Assembly: GCA_934045905.1 (NCBI GenBank)
Contig: OW203763.1
Location: forward strand, 22,743,108-22,807,107
DNA: 64,000 nt
Direction: 5' to 3'
Source: Leuctra nigra
Lineage: Eukaryota > Arthropoda > Insecta > Plecoptera > Leuctridae
The first letter of the stretch is position 1. Every line of letters starts with the position of its first letter. The notes beneath the pieces were generated by a model, which was not told the origin of the DNA, ran no database searches, and saw only the letters and a list, made by a program, of their open reading frames with translations. Positions 13,101 to 26,600 of the stretch are shown piece by piece. The translations under genes and the position numbers were made by a program.

Positions 13101-13329
13101 ACAGCTGATCAAAATCCAGCTATGGAATATCTGAAAAGGACGCTACCAGATCACACACGGAACGCAAAACAAAACAAAAACACACATTTGCTCACCGTTA
13201 AAACTGCTACTGAACACCGAAAACAACTCAAAAAATTGAATACAAATACAACAAAAACATTCTACCACAATATTGTCTAAAATTCTACCTCTTAACTTGT
13301 GTATAAAATGAAGTTTCGTGTGTAGTTTT

Positions 13330-13493
13330 GGTGCAGTGATGTGCTTCAAGATGGCTGCTGGTGCGGAGTAGGTATCGATCGTTGGGCGGTGGAAGCAGGG
13401 GCGGGCGCACGGGCCTGCCTCGGTAGAGCGAGCTGTCAGATGCCGCCAGAATAGAACCCATGATGGCGGGCTCGCGTTCTGAAATAACAACAC
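13330..13493. promoter_or_regulatory. GC-rich patch with PHO/YY1-type motifs (PRE-like candidate)
   Basis: This is a sharply GC-richer segment inside AT-rich intron. It contains AAGATGGCTGC (13348-13358), a full match to the YY1/PHO consensus, and ATGGCGGG (13463-13470), with GAGCGAGC between them. In Drosophila the bithorax region has PHO-dependent Polycomb response elements, including one in the Ubx intron. A minus-strand open frame of 116 codons overlaps but resembles nothing I know. PRE function is inference from motif content and location. Confidence 0.3.
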
Positions 13494-13849
13494 AGGGCTA
13501 TTTGCAACTACTCTGGGAGTTATTATTATTGTTTCAAGAAGATGGGTGATTGATATTTGTTATTAGGTATTTAATGGATATTACAGTGAATATTATTATT
13601 TTTTATCTATGGTTATGTTTACCTTAAAAACTAATTATTCGTGATTTTACTACTGGAAATTAAAATATAGAAAAATTATCAGTGGATTGAAAACAAAAAG
13701 GTATTTTGATTAAATGAAAATTTGGAATTTAAAATTTGTATTACAATTTACTAATATTCGATTCCGCGAGTCTGCAAATGCTGGAAAGGTTCCCTAGAAA
13801 TATGGTACGACCGGCTCATTCCCATCGTCTATCATTATCATTCTATATT

Positions 13850-13870
13850 CATCATCATCATCATCATCAT
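13850..13870. repeat. (CAT)7 microsatellite
   Basis: Seven perfect CAT units. A plus-strand open frame reads them as a His run, but the frame is short and otherwise featureless. Confidence 0.95.
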
Positions 13871-13934
13871 ACTCGTACTCATACATCCGTCCACGGTCCT
13901 GTATATAGTTGCAAAACAGTGCGGCATTAAAACC

Positions 13935-14015
13935 TCGGAAAAGTAATTAATTGCCTCCTTATTATAATTATGGATAATTTCTTAATTATTTGATCTTTAT
14001 TGACGTTATATATTT
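13935..14015. promoter_or_regulatory. Homeodomain-site-rich block
   Basis: A dense run of TAATTAATTG, ATTATAATTATGGATAAT, TTAATTATTTGATC and TTTATTG cores, with Hox/Exd-like TGAT and TTTAT half-sites, lies next to the inverted repeat at 14034-14074. It is a plausible conserved noncoding element or enhancer core. AT-richness alone could produce part of this. Confidence 0.28.
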
Positions 14016-14033
14016 TATTAGCGTAGTTCCTCC

Positions 14034-14074
14034 GAAGGAGAAACACAATGGTACCATAATGTTTATTCTCCTTC
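14034..14074. repeat. Inverted repeat centred on ATGGTACCAT
   Basis: GAAGGAGAA (14034-14042) and TTCTCCTTC (14066-14074) are perfect reverse complements flanking a central palindrome ATGGTACCAT (14048-14057). The whole element is about 41 nt and nearly symmetrical, too short for a pre-miRNA. It could bind a dimeric factor or be the remnant of a small foldback insertion. Confidence 0.5.
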
Positions 14075-14079
14075 TATAA

Positions 14080-17000
14080 TTATTGGGATTAGCCAAAAAT
14101 AGCCGTAATGACTAATGTTTATCATCTACTTAAATGAAGACTCAAAGTTCAATCTAATCTTCCAAATTTCGCAACTCCTTTGAACTACATAATTATACAT
14201 TATTACTCTCCGAATTCTGAATGAAACAATTGGAATGAATGGCCCATATGATTATAGCATTCCATCTGGAAAAGTGAACTATTTGAAATCAAGTTCACTG
14301 TTTCTGACCTAAGACAAGAATAATAAAACTCAAGAGACGAAGACAAGCAATTTCTTTCTCGTAAAAGCCAAAAATGATTTACGATCATTACCATTACGAT
14401 CGCTTAAAAAGATTTTACTGCTTTGACCCAATGTTGGGTGTATTTTTATAAGGCAAGGACTACTACTTGTATAGTTGCCATTCTTATTATACCGCTTGGG
14501 CACGCATTTTGAAGAGTTTTTACGTTCTGTCTTATGGTTATCTCTTATGCTATAAAAGTTTTATAGTATTTTCATGGGCCCTATGTTTATTATGTTAGGT
14601 TGCATTGCGGCACGGTCATTCCCCTTGAACACAACTGACCTAGAGAAAAACGAAACCATTTCTACTCTCATTTTCTTCCAAATTTTGACAAACAAAACAA
14701 CATTAATTATTATAACCTTCGAGAATGTATTATTACGAAAGGTTTTCCTACTTTTAATTTGTTTCGATACCGAGAAAGGTTTCCAAGTCTTATTATCTTA
14801 GTGGCCGGATGTTTTTTGAAGGGTCGCTATTTTTCGGGTCCCCCAATGGGGTAATATCGCTGCCTGGAGGACTATATGTGCTTCTTCTTACTCGGCAAAC
14901 TGGCTTTGGGGTTGTATTATAGACAACCTAGTACCATCTATGCTATGAACCAACCAACCCAAACCCTTAGGATTCTCTCTGCACTCGTTGGAGAAAACTC
15001 TCAAAAAACGGTCGTATTTGTTTGCTACTCCTCTACAAAACCAGCTTAAAACCACAGAAATACATTATTCTTCGATCACGGAACGCTCAGGCGGTATGAA
15101 AATGGTGTCTTGGAACAACTTTTGGTTGATTGAGGATGGGTGAGTAGCAATTAAAACTAATAAATATATTATCTATCATCTATGAAGAGGTTGAAGTAAC
15201 GAACTGTTTGGATTGATAGAGTTGGTTCATAGTTGCTAGGAAGCGATCGAAGCTATGTGTATGGAAACAAGGTAGAGATTTATAATGGGAAAGGTTTTGA
15301 CGCAATGGCGTTAGAAGTAGAAATCCATGTAATAAAGTGACCTTTTCTTTGTAAATGCGATGTCTTGTAATATACCTCATGTCAAAGATGTTCTCATCTA
15401 CAGTAAAAGTATTTGTAATAGTAAAACGACTTGTATTAGTAAGGGTAAATAAAATCATCTATTTTAGGGGCGTATGGATGCATTGTTTTAGACAGGTCCA
15501 ATATTTTGGTAATTAGTAATATGAAATAATGCTTTAAAATATAGAGTAGCTCATGAAATTATAATCATCCAGTATTATATGTTATTCGTCTTAAATTACT
15601 TAACTAAGATTAAGAATTTGTATAAAATTGCAGGATGTGTTGAATTATAAATTGTGTTTTCGGACCTCCCCAGAAAAAAATTGAATAAACATTCTCATTT
15701 AATGTTACTTTTTAATGGAGATAATGATGTGGTACCTCTGTATCTTATAATTAACTATTTTAGATGAAAGATCTGTGTCTAACAGTATGACGAGGTATAA
15801 CTTGATGTCATAAAATAATATAATTTACAATATTAAAGTAGGCGTATCTGTAGGTATATCACTATCTTCTCGACCACCATAGAAGGGGAATAAAAGCTAT
15901 TATATAAATTAGCTTAATTTGTTGGGGGTTTCCAAAAACTCGGAATTGTTGAGCTTTTTGCTTTGACAACTTAAATCTGTAAAAACGTCTAGAGTCAATA
16001 CACCAAGAATTCGAGGTGTTCTAAAGATGCCATGACCCTTCTCTGATACAGAGAGTATTAAACCGAGGTCATTTGAGTCAAAGGCCCATCTTTAAAAATA
16101 TATCAAAATCGAACAGACTGTTTTCGAACTACGAAATCGAATACAGGGAAAATGTTTTTTATGTTTGTTTCGACCCTACGGGCATATATGCACCTATGTT
16201 CCACAGACGAAGTACATGGTCAGAACCTATCCCAGTTAATTAATTGGCTTTTGTATTAATTAAAACTACTAACCGACTGGTGCAAATGTCCTGACGACTT
16301 TTTCCACGAGTCTAGTTATTGCAACTAGCTTCAGAGGTAGAGTTTTTTTTTGGCAAAGGGAAATATTATTATTCGTTTTATTTACTTTATTAAAAATGAC
16401 GTCGGTGCTTTTGCATTGCATGGTTGTGAATTCCCAATGAACATGTTGATAAATGTCAAACTTTGTTTATGGATGGTGTAATAATTTTTTGTCGATTTTC
16501 AGAGTTATGAAAAGAAATATTAAATAGAACTGACATGGTACAGTGATGGCAATTTACGTAGTGCAATTTGATGAGTGCGTGGGTATAGGTACCTAATTAT
16601 TATTAATAATATTTTTGATATTGCATTACACAAGATTTTTTTTAACATTCTACCCAGAGTGCAAAGCATGATTCTATTTCGGGCGTTCGAAAGGCAACAT
16701 CCTCAAAAGGAGCCACAGATGTAAGCCGAAGAAAACCTCAATCCCCCCCCATCCCACCCATTTCCCAACACATCCACCCAAGGCCCCTTTCCAAACCATC
16801 CTAGTTTACCCCCCAAAATCAATACCAAGATTCTCTCGGCTGCAGCCCCGCCACATGTAAGCGCTCAGCTCTAAGAAAAATAGTAAAACATCAAGTTTGC
16901 AGACTATTGTACTACAAACCAATGGATAAATATGAAGTGAAGAAGAAAATATGCACTTAGGTTCTCGCTTCGATAAACTATTCATACATCTTGAAGCTTA

Positions 17001-17140
17001 GCCAGTTTTCCAAGTGCTTCAAGATTTTGATGTTATTTATTATTAAATCCCTGGAAAATGAGAATGTTTGTAGACAATCTAGTAGGCACTAATTTAAATG
17101 CTGTAATTTTGGTGGGCTATCATAACCTAAAATAAAATGT
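14080..17140. other. Intronic sequence, no gene recognised
   Basis: AT-rich with short open frames only (up to 92 codons, minus strand, 15180-15458, no known domain). TTAATTAATTGG and TATTAATTAAAAC at 16236-16266 are clustered homeodomain cores. Confidence 0.5.
16743..16820 (+). repeat. C-rich low-complexity stretch
   Basis: CCCC and CCCA runs alternate over about 80 bp in otherwise AT-rich DNA. No gene signal. Confidence 0.7.
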
Positions 17141-17151
17141 ATTAAGACATT

Positions 17152-17245
17152 TTGTGGTGTCTTATACACTTATATAAAAAATATAAGTATTTGTGGTGTC
17201 TTATACAATCTAATAAAATATATAAGAACTCTTGTGGTATGTTGT
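17152..17245. repeat. Short tandem repeat, about 40-bp unit
   Basis: Two full diverged units (17152-17190 and 17191-17231) start TTGTGGTGTCTTATACA and end in an AT-rich TATAAG segment. A third partial unit starts TTGTGGTATG at 17232. Confidence 0.8.
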
Positions 17246-17280
17246 GAAATGAAGAAGGAACGAGTGGGGAAGTGACTGAC

Positions 17281-17345
17281 TTTGTCCGGCACGGGAATCG
17301 AAGCAAGTTCTCCGACGATATATTCATGTAACAACCGCCGAAACG
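17281..17345 (-). mobile_element. tRNA-like B-box sequence (possible SINE fragment)
   Basis: The minus strand contains GCTTCGATTCCCG (17292-17304) within a locally GC-richer stretch, preceded by GTCGGAGAACTT. It matches a Pol III B box. There is no clear A box and no cloverleaf. Confidence 0.25.
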
Positions 17346-17862
17346 AAACATAAAGAACACTCGGCGGCTGCTATTTAATTTGCAATTATTCATAAAGCTG
17401 TCCGGCCAGACAAACTGCCCAATTAAACTATTACCTATTTTATTCAATTACAATTATCAAATGATATTTAGAACAATTGAAATTCCGCAGCTTTTAATTA
17501 GGCTACATGAAATTCTTCGACTTAAAAGTAATTGTTAAGTTCTTTAGTAGTTAATTATCACATTGTTGGATATAATCCTCGCTGATTGGGCTGTTTGTTA
17601 CATGTAGACTTTGTACTATTATACATAGACGTGGTCCTTTTCACAATCAAGTCATCTGTCTCTCGTCATAGATTTTAATTACGATTTATATAATATGTAA
17701 TATGTTGTTTTTTTACCTACATAGTTTAAAGTTTTATTTCTTCATTAGCTGTCGGTGTGTTGAACAGGATTTTTAAACTGAACTATCGATAGTTTATTCG
17801 TATCTTGAAGAGTTATAATTACAATTTCATGTTGCAGCGTGCTCTCAATCTCTCTGTCCCCT

Positions 17863-17883
17863 CCCCCCCCCCCCCCCCCCCCC
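17863..17883 (+). repeat. C21 homopolymer
   Basis: The longest C run in the window, within a CT-rich stretch from about 17845. Confidence 0.85.
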
Positions 17884-18744
17884 TTTGCCCCCACCCCATC
17901 GCCCAGATCACCCAAAACACCCATCCCGCCCATACTTCTATTCCATCTTCATCGTTCACTAATATACTCTCTCGCATTTTGTATATGCATCGCTTTAAAA
18001 ACGTTTGCCAAATAAAATCAAAATTAATTTGAAATCGAGTACAAAATTTAATTATATATTTTATCGTCCGGTACGTTTTTGTTTTTTTATTTCAGCGAAA
18101 CGTACGTATAAATAACGCATACAAAGGCAATTATATAATTTCTTTATCATTCCAATTATACCTGTAATAACATTTTACACCTTACCATAATCCTGCAGGT
18201 ATTTTTATTTTCTTCTGTCTGGAATTCATTTTCGCTCCAGGCACTCTCCTCCGTTCTGATAAGAGAGGACCAAACTACTTTGCACGGCTGATTTCTTCTT
18301 ATTCGTATCTAAAAGAAGTATCATTAATCAACACTTTTAAGTCCTGATTTACAGACAAGAACAGCCCACTGTTACAAAACAACAAAAAAAACGCTATTAT
18401 AAAACATACGATGATTCATTGTCCAAACAACATAAGCTTAATCAAATTGCTTCCACTTTTATGGAGGAGAAAGTCAACGCTGTGGATAAACTCATTGGTG
18501 GAAATAAGAGGTATAGCTATTTAATGTACACAGGAGTTTCAACTTGAAAAATGATCAATAAGATTAATTATTAGCCTCCAAAAAACAGGCAAAGAATTTC
18601 GGCCACAAATTTCGACACAGCCTCATACTGTTTTAAACTTGAAATTGGTCGTCCAAGTATCTTCAGTAACAAAACTTGAACTCTTGAAAATTACATCCAT
18701 CTATCTAGTCATGGATATTTTTTTTTCTTCCCCCACTCTTTTAA

Positions 18745-18772
18745 CTACCTACCTACCTACCTACCTACCTAC
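18745..18772. repeat. (CTAC)7 microsatellite
   Basis: Seven perfect tetranucleotide units. Confidence 0.95.
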
Positions 18773-19989
18773 AAACAGATTTTTTACTCTGGCAGCGTCT
18801 GATTGAGCTATTATCTTCCTAAAAACTTTGCCGAAAACAAAAATAGATATCTTTTTTCTTTAACCTTGGCTCCACCATGCATGAAAGACTGCCCAATCCT
18901 CACTTGTTTCAAGTCTATAAGGTACATATTATATCAGAAGAGATGAAGTCATTTTTGTAATTTAATCGAAATTTCATGCCATGTGCTTGTACGCTAATTT
19001 GTATAACACATAATTTTCATTTAATCATTGCAATCCTTATGATTAACACTCCTTCAAATCGACAATTTAGAACAATAGGAATATTATGAATCTCATTTTC
19101 TCTTGTTGAAAGCATCTGAATATTATATCTTGCGTAAAGCCTATGACCCATGGTTGTGTGGGTAATATTAAAGTCAGAAGGTTATGCGACCTCAGTAGTC
19201 TAATGCTCTGGCTTATAGAGCAAAGGGCGGTTGCAATGGCTTGCCCGTGGTAGGGCTAAAGGGGCTTATGATATGAGAGGGGGTATGGGGGGGTGGAATT
19301 CAACCCATGGGCTATCGTGGACTAGGGGTGGACCAAAATGGAAAATGATCTCGTCATATTGTAATCTGTTTTATATTCTTGATGGGAGATGAATTTTCGT
19401 GGACATATTTGTGATGCAGGTGTTGCCACTGTAATTAATCAGTTTTAATTCGATTGTGTTTTAAAAATAATGACACGTTGGTGACTTTTTAAGATTCACC
19501 ACGTGCGCTGACAAATATTGTATATGGTATGGATAATTGATTGGATTCGATAATTTGGAGATGATAGAAGGGACATTGAAGGTTCTGAACTTTCACTATG
19601 TTCTCGAAATGAAGATTCCAAAGAACTAAGATTTATGGGATGAGTTATTTTCGAATAAATTAATCAAATATATTTTTCACAGGTGTTGAAACTGATTTAT
19701 GAATTCAGTTTCGGTTCCAGGAAAATTATTATTGAATAGTTTTGAAATTCAAATGTTGAGTTATAAATTAAATAAATCTACTATTTTGTTCCATTTACTA
19801 AAAAATGAAATTTGTTTGGGTGTAAAAAACAACAAATCAAGCAATTCAACAGTGCACGCTGCTCTGTCCCAAGTCCAAAGTAAAGCATATAAAAGTTTCT
19901 TGAACCCTCCGTATCGTATTGCAAAAAGCACTGAATTTTTGTTTACTCTTTGAATCTGATTTATCAATTTAGATATAAGATTCAAGGAA

Positions 19990-20600
19990 AATTATTATTT
20001 TATTTAGTAGTGCAAAGTAAAGCACTGAAGTTTGTTTACCCTCAATCGTAGTGCAAAAAGCACTGCGAAACTTTTGCTTATACTCTTTGTAGTAGTGCAA
20101 AGTAAAGCACTGAAGTTTCGAAAAGCACTGAAGTTTGGTTACCCTGTGTCATAGTGCAAAAAGCACTAAAGTTTGTTTACTCTCTGTCATAGTACAAAGA
20201 AAGGCATTGAAGTTTGTTTACTCTCTGTCATAGTACAAAGAAAGTCATTGAAGTTTGTTTACTCTCTGTCATAGTGCAAAAAGCACTAAAGTTTGTTTAC
20301 TCTCTGTCATAGTACAAAGAAAGTCATTGAAGTTTGTTTACTCTCTGTCATAGTGCAAAAAGCACTGAAGTTTTGTTGACCCCTAATCGTGGAACAAAGA
20401 AACACCTGAAAGTTTGTCCACTTTCTCTTCTACTGCAAATGAGAGTGTAGTTGACTATAGACATGTGAAAAGTTGAGAACCCGAAGTTAAATACCTATTC
20501 ATGTCATAGTGCAAAGGTAAGCACCTGAAATGTTTACCCTCTTTCATAGGGCAGAGGTAAGCACCTGAAGGTTTGTGCACCCTCTGTCGTAGTAAATGAA
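19990..20600. repeat. Degenerate tandem array, about 43-bp period, with AGTGC/GCACT arms
   Basis: Roughly a dozen diverged copies share the cores GAAGTTTGTTTACTCTCTGT and CATAGTGCAAAAAGCACT. Spacing varies around 35-45 bp. Most units contain AGTGC and GCACT separated by a short A-rich spacer, a small potential hairpin. Copies near 20160-20360 are the most alike, and the array decays toward both ends. Flanking sequence from about 19870 has weaker traces. No coding frame is maintained. Confidence 0.85.
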
Positions 20601-23600
20601 GGTTTCAACGCGTACTGGAATTTGTTTAAGCCCCCCTTCTCATTTCCCGCCCACATCCCCCCCTTCTAACCCCCTTCTCCGGGCGTTTTAAATCACATGA
20701 CAAACAAAAGCTAGACATTCGAGCTGCAACCAACAATGTCTCCTAAAGCAGGTGATATTTTAAAGACCACTTTCTCGAGTACTTCTGCCTAGCTTCAGTT
20801 AATTAATGGAGTTAATGAGAATGCATGGGAAGAGGGGGGGGGGAGTATATAGCTATGTTTGTGGGGGTATTTGGGGCCATTTGTAAGGAGTATGCAATTT
20901 TATGAAATCAGAGTGTAGATTTATACGAACTTATTTGATGAAAGAAACACCAAAAAAAAAAAAACTAAAATTGTTCTCAAAGATAGAAAATATTTATGAA
21001 AATATAAATTCTGCAAAGGGTTATTGGGTGTGGTGACGATTCTGCTGATATGCTTATTCCATAGACAACAAAAAGTACCTGATTGATTGTTATTCATATG
21101 GTTCATACATGCATTATGCTAATTGTATGAAGGCACTAACAAATTTGAAGAAAGTTCTAATAAATCAACGCCCCACTGTCGCAAATTTGTAAAATATAAG
21201 TATGTGCGACAATTTATCTCATTTTAAATAATTGATTTCTGATATCTTATTTCAAGTCCAATACGAGAATCAAGAAACAATAGAGATATTTTGAAAACCT
21301 TTCAGCAACGTAATTTTTGTTATTACCGACCTTCTTAAAATACATTCGTACATGTGGTTCAATTATTTCTGTAAGTACCAGTCCAATGTTTCATTCTTGC
21401 AACCACTGATTTGAATTATTACATTGAACTGTCAGTTGTATGAACATCACACAACAATGGACGTGGTATATCACATGGTTAAAAACATGTCCGAAGAAAC
21501 AGAAATAAATCAAGGTCAATACATCATTAAAATATCGATTACGAAAATAAAACCAATACACATTTTATAAAATACTCTCTTCTTTTGAGTATAAGTTCAC
21601 ATGTTCATACACCATTCGGTTTCTCCATGAAATTATTGTAATGTATGGATTTATAATGGGGCATCATTTTACAAAACTCTACACTGAAATGTGCTACCAC
21701 CATTTTTTACTGTTAATGGACAATTCCACCATGCTTAATAGAAACATTATTCACACTTAACAGTTAGTGTAATTCCCCTAACCTGTACATATTTCCACGC
21801 TGAAAACCCCCTCTCTTCATTCTATATTGCTTTTTATTTAAAATTGCTAAAGCTCTATATATCAGCTCTTATTGAAGTTTTTTTCTTTCGAACAGATATC
21901 ACCGAAACATGGAATACTTTTATTGCTTCATCAAAAATCTAGGCATACGCCATATAGAATTCTCTTCTTCCATTCCCCTTCAGAATAGAAAGATATTGTT
22001 CTGGCACCCTAGACGAAACGTACTATAGATGGTCCTAGAACATACGTGATGAAAGTGTATAATGTCCCAAAAAATTCCGAAAACTATAGGGCGAGTCATT
22101 TTAATTGAAGTATAGATGTTGTATTATTGCCATTTCTCTTGGGAGGTTTGTCAATATGGCGTCATTTTGGCCGTTCCGAGTTGAGAAATGGATGAAGTGC
22201 ACGTGCGTTTTTATAGTCAAATTATACAAGCAAACACTTTGTGTTTTTTTTTAAGTGTTGTCATTGATTTTGTTGATGATTTCGTTGATGATCGGTATGC
22301 TCGAAAAAGTGGAGATGCAAAAGTTTTGCAGGAGCTGCAAATATTTGAAGTTTTAGGAAAATGGTGGAGGTGCCATGATTTAGAAAGTGGAAGTGCCATG
22401 ATTTAGAAAGTGGAAGTGCCAACACCTTTTCAGTTGTGTCTTTGGATTATTCCTTTTTCCGAACTTTTTCTTCTTTATTCTTCTAAAAGTTTGAGCATGT
22501 ACCTATATTATCAATTTGGGAGGTAAAACAATGAACTCTACATGATTTTACGATAATAATACACCATTTTTATTCATATAACGAACACCATGCTAAGAAG
22601 AAGAATCAAAAATAGATATATCGATGTCGACACTATGGAACAACAATGAAGTTTTGGTGATTTATTTCAACATGCACAAGGAAACGTAACTTCAAAAAGG
22701 TGTTTGCATTCAAGATGTTTTCAAATCTATCCTTCATATTAAAATATATGTAAATTTTGATCCCACAAGAAGAATTGTCGAGATTTTAAGGGCTGATGAA
22801 ATATCTCGTTTGGAATATTCATTTTTTCTAGGGCCATCTCTAATATTCGAGGAATAATCAAATAATATTGTGCTATGCACATAAATTGTGTGTGCTACAA
22901 TGTACAATGCTACTGGTTATTGTCTTATTTTTTTACGAAGTATGCCATCGAATTGGCTTCTATAAGATTGGTGATTGCTTATGGATGCTGTGAACCATGG
23001 ACCACAGTTATGTAATCTCCCACACAACACATCATCTTGATGATGTAGCGAGAGAGAAGAAGAATGGAGATACGTGGTCTCTACGTTTCAAGGGACGTGA
23101 TATTTCATGGGCAAGAGAGGAGATCGCTTAGATTTCGTATTAGGAAAGAACCAGATGAGGTTTTAATAATTCATCCACAGATTACATTATTAATAATTTG
23201 ATGGTCCATAAAAGTGGACACTTCATTTTACGAACCATCTTAAGAGAACAGTGGTACATGATTTATCTTAAAGTGGACACTTAAAAAGTAAAACAATAGC
23301 CAATAGCCATTCCATTGTTGATTCTGTCTAATTTTTTTTCAGGACGCTGCATTTTCAAAGTCGAATTGCAATTCCAAACATTTTGTTTGTGGTCCAATGG
23401 AACATTTTTATATTTTTATCATTCGTGTCCATAAAACGAATAGGTATAGGTAGATGAAAAAAAGTGATGTCTTAATTTTAGTCTGTTGAAAGTCGAAGGG
23501 CGGAGTGGTTGTGTGTAAATTGCTTTTGAAGTAAGCGAAATGATTGCACAATCATGAGTTAGACAAAGAAAACAAGCATGTGACGTGGAGATAGTGAAGG

Positions 23601-26600
23601 ATGCCTGCACAGTTTCAAAGTGAGATAAACTGGGGTGATGTTTTTTGTTTTGTCAAATGCTCTGGACATATCTGTAGACAGGATCCTTATCTTGTGGAGT
23701 ATTCCAAAAGACGTTATAAATCAATCAATCTAATGATTCACGCCATTTCTTAGCTGACTACAGAGTTCAGACTTGTAAACTAAAAAAGTACTTTGCATAG
23801 GAGATAAAAGTCACAAAAAGTAACTAATTAATTAATATTGCTCATTACTATAATGATCGAATGATCGTGTTAAACCATAACTGCCAGAAATAAATCAGTT
23901 GTATTAATCATTTCATAATTATTATAAACCCATTTGTTCATGTAGCAACAATAGTACTTCCTTACGCTTGTTATTATTTTTTTAAATTGCATCTTACATT
24001 ATTGAATTGTCGCCCATAGCTAGCTCATTGTTGCAGAATGAATAACGTTCAATAACCAATAAAAAAAAATCATAATGATTTTATAAACTACTACATGGCA
24101 ACTAATAATTTGTGTGTACAGATAAAATAAAACTTTCGTACATAACCACCCACCCTTTGAACATAAATGACACGTGCTCTTTACTGTAAGCAATAAGCAT
24201 CGACTTGCATATTATGGTTATTTACATGCTCAAGTGTTTTGTTTCTTTTTCACTCTCATGAGTTTGTAATTTTTACTGCAACAATTCTCTATGCGTGTGC
24301 TACCCAATGCCACACTCTGCGCTCATGCTTGCATGACTTCAAAGAGCTAGTCACCATTGTCACGTTTCAAATGAGAGAAAGGGAGATAGAAGATTGGGGA
24401 AAAAATAAAGAAAACATTTCTAGAGTTGTAGGCACCTGGTATGTCTCGAACGCAAAACTAAACACGAGCAATTGCTTAAAGGAGGTAAAAAAATGAATAA
24501 TATTAGTGTTTTTGTGTATGTTTGTTGAGTTATTTTTGTTTCGATTTTCTTATCAGTTCAGAACATTGTTAGGGAAAACAAAAATGTGCTGAATGGAGAA
24601 GGGAACAGTTACAAGTATAAATAATTAATTACGCAGTAGATACGGGTAATTATAAAGATAAAAATAATTACAATAAAAACATTGGAAGTAAATAGTACAT
24701 TCCTTTGTGAATACCTATTTGATATTATGCACTTATGAATATTTCTTGCTTTCCATTGTTGGCTGTCATTCATGGCTAAGTTTTTCTTAGACGCAAAACG
24801 ATGAAAGTGAAATAAGCATTCATTGTAGACGCACACCATTTACTGTCTCGAATTTCATGTAATTGGTTAAAAATGTGATTCCTTTAACAATTCCATAACG
24901 TTTTTATATGTGAATGTTATTGTTAGAAAGCCGCCAGGACATGATGTGATCTTGCTCCTTAAACAATGTAAAAACTCCGAGCAACAGCTTACCTTGATGC
25001 ATCTCAGCAATGCCTATATACCTATATTTTGCTGTATTGCGATTTCTTTAGCGAAGTTGCTGTTTGTTGAGGATATTTTCGTGAACTCTAATAAAATACT
25101 GGCTTGTAGTAAATTGAATGTTTGCGTTTGATGTCCTCTGCAACCGGTTTGTCCTATATAAGGGTTCTAACACACTTCTTGCTTTGAAGAAAGGACAGAA
25201 AGGAGATTTCCCACTAATGAGGTAGTATGAATACTATACGGATAGAGAAACCAGACAGACAGATCACATGTGAGAATCCGAGAATATATAGTCACATTAA
25301 CAAAAATAATTCCACTTTTTACTCAAACATATTGTACGCTTTCATATTACTTGCTTTTTCCAAACCCCTAAATCTCCAAATTATTAAACAAGTTCCCAAA
25401 AAATGCGTTTCATACCGATGTTTTCCGATTCAATAATACACGCTAGTGATAAGAGAGTCACGTGACAATAGTAACCAATCACATCCTTCAGATAGCCGCG
25501 AACTTTGTGCTTCCATCACACTACAATCGAATCGGAACATATTGCTCCATTGATTTGTATTCGAGTGTACATTTCATGTGGTGCTTTGATGCCGCACTCC
25601 CTTGATCTGTGTGGAGTGTACTTATTTTACTAGCTCACTCTTTTGAAGCAAGCTGCACAGAAAGCTTGTCACTTTTTCTCGCAGCTTTTCTTACCACTCT
25701 GCGCTTCATTTCCAACACAACAATGCCAGCTAGCATGACATGCCATACTGAAGGCAATGGCGGCCCGTCGTCAAAAACGTTCCATATATGTATTGCTTTT
25801 TTTTAAATTCATGTTTTCTTTCAAATACCAATTAAAAAATATATAACCTTTTAGACAACTTTTCAGAGAATAAATTCGAAAAAAATATACAAGAAGCGGC
25901 ATTGCAATTATTTGCGATTTTACTTGCGTTTTCGCCAAACTTGTCACGTTACTTTGATCCTTTTTTGTAGATATGATACGAAAAAAAATGTTACATTTTA
26001 CGATGAACGGGTAGAAGTCTATTCTTTGAACGTTCGAATATGGAAGGAAATCATGTCTCGTTTGTCTATTTGAATTTTCTTTACCAGTTTGGATATAGAA
26101 GAACACCACAGACGGTTGCCCATAACATGAAACGTCGTGTTTATGTATCGGGGCCCATTACCAACATTGTACCACTAGCATGCGATCTTTCCATCACATG
26201 ATCTAATTCAATCAAGAGTTGTTTATTTTTGTAATGTTAAACGCACGACCATTCATAGTAAATAATAATGCAAAAAATAGTGTACTACCTTGATTGAAGG
26301 GCACCTGACAAAATTAATGTGTTCCTAGAAAATGTTATTACCTTTTCGGCGCTGTCGCCCGCACATTGGTGTATATATAACTACAACTCTTTTTCTTTTG
26401 ACTCCTTGTTTCCAGACCCGTTTAATTGAGTTTTCAAAAAGAGTTTCAACAGGTTTAGTTTTATATTGAACAATCGTCTTGACATTTTCACCTGCCCAAT
26501 TAGAGCTTGCACCTTGGCTATTATTTCCTACCCTAAAAAGAAAGCTATCAACCGGCTTCCATCTTTAACACAAAGTCACTCTTGCATAAAATAAGTAGAT

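Larger units (their letters stand above)
9060..13330. other. Intronic sequence, no gene recognised
   Basis: AT-rich. A locally GC-richer stretch lies at about 10440-10620. TATATA-type runs lie near 12240-12265. No open frame has protein-like features. Confidence 0.5.
17350..19980. other. Intronic sequence, no gene recognised
   Basis: Apart from C21 and (CTAC)7, AT-rich unique-looking DNA. A G-rich patch lies at 19220-19330. Overlapping open frames at 19699-19985 on both strands look like chance. Confidence 0.5.

Noticed and set aside
19990..20600. CRISPR-like array
   Set aside because: Repeats are diverged and directly abutting, without unique spacers, and the context is an animal Hox intron.
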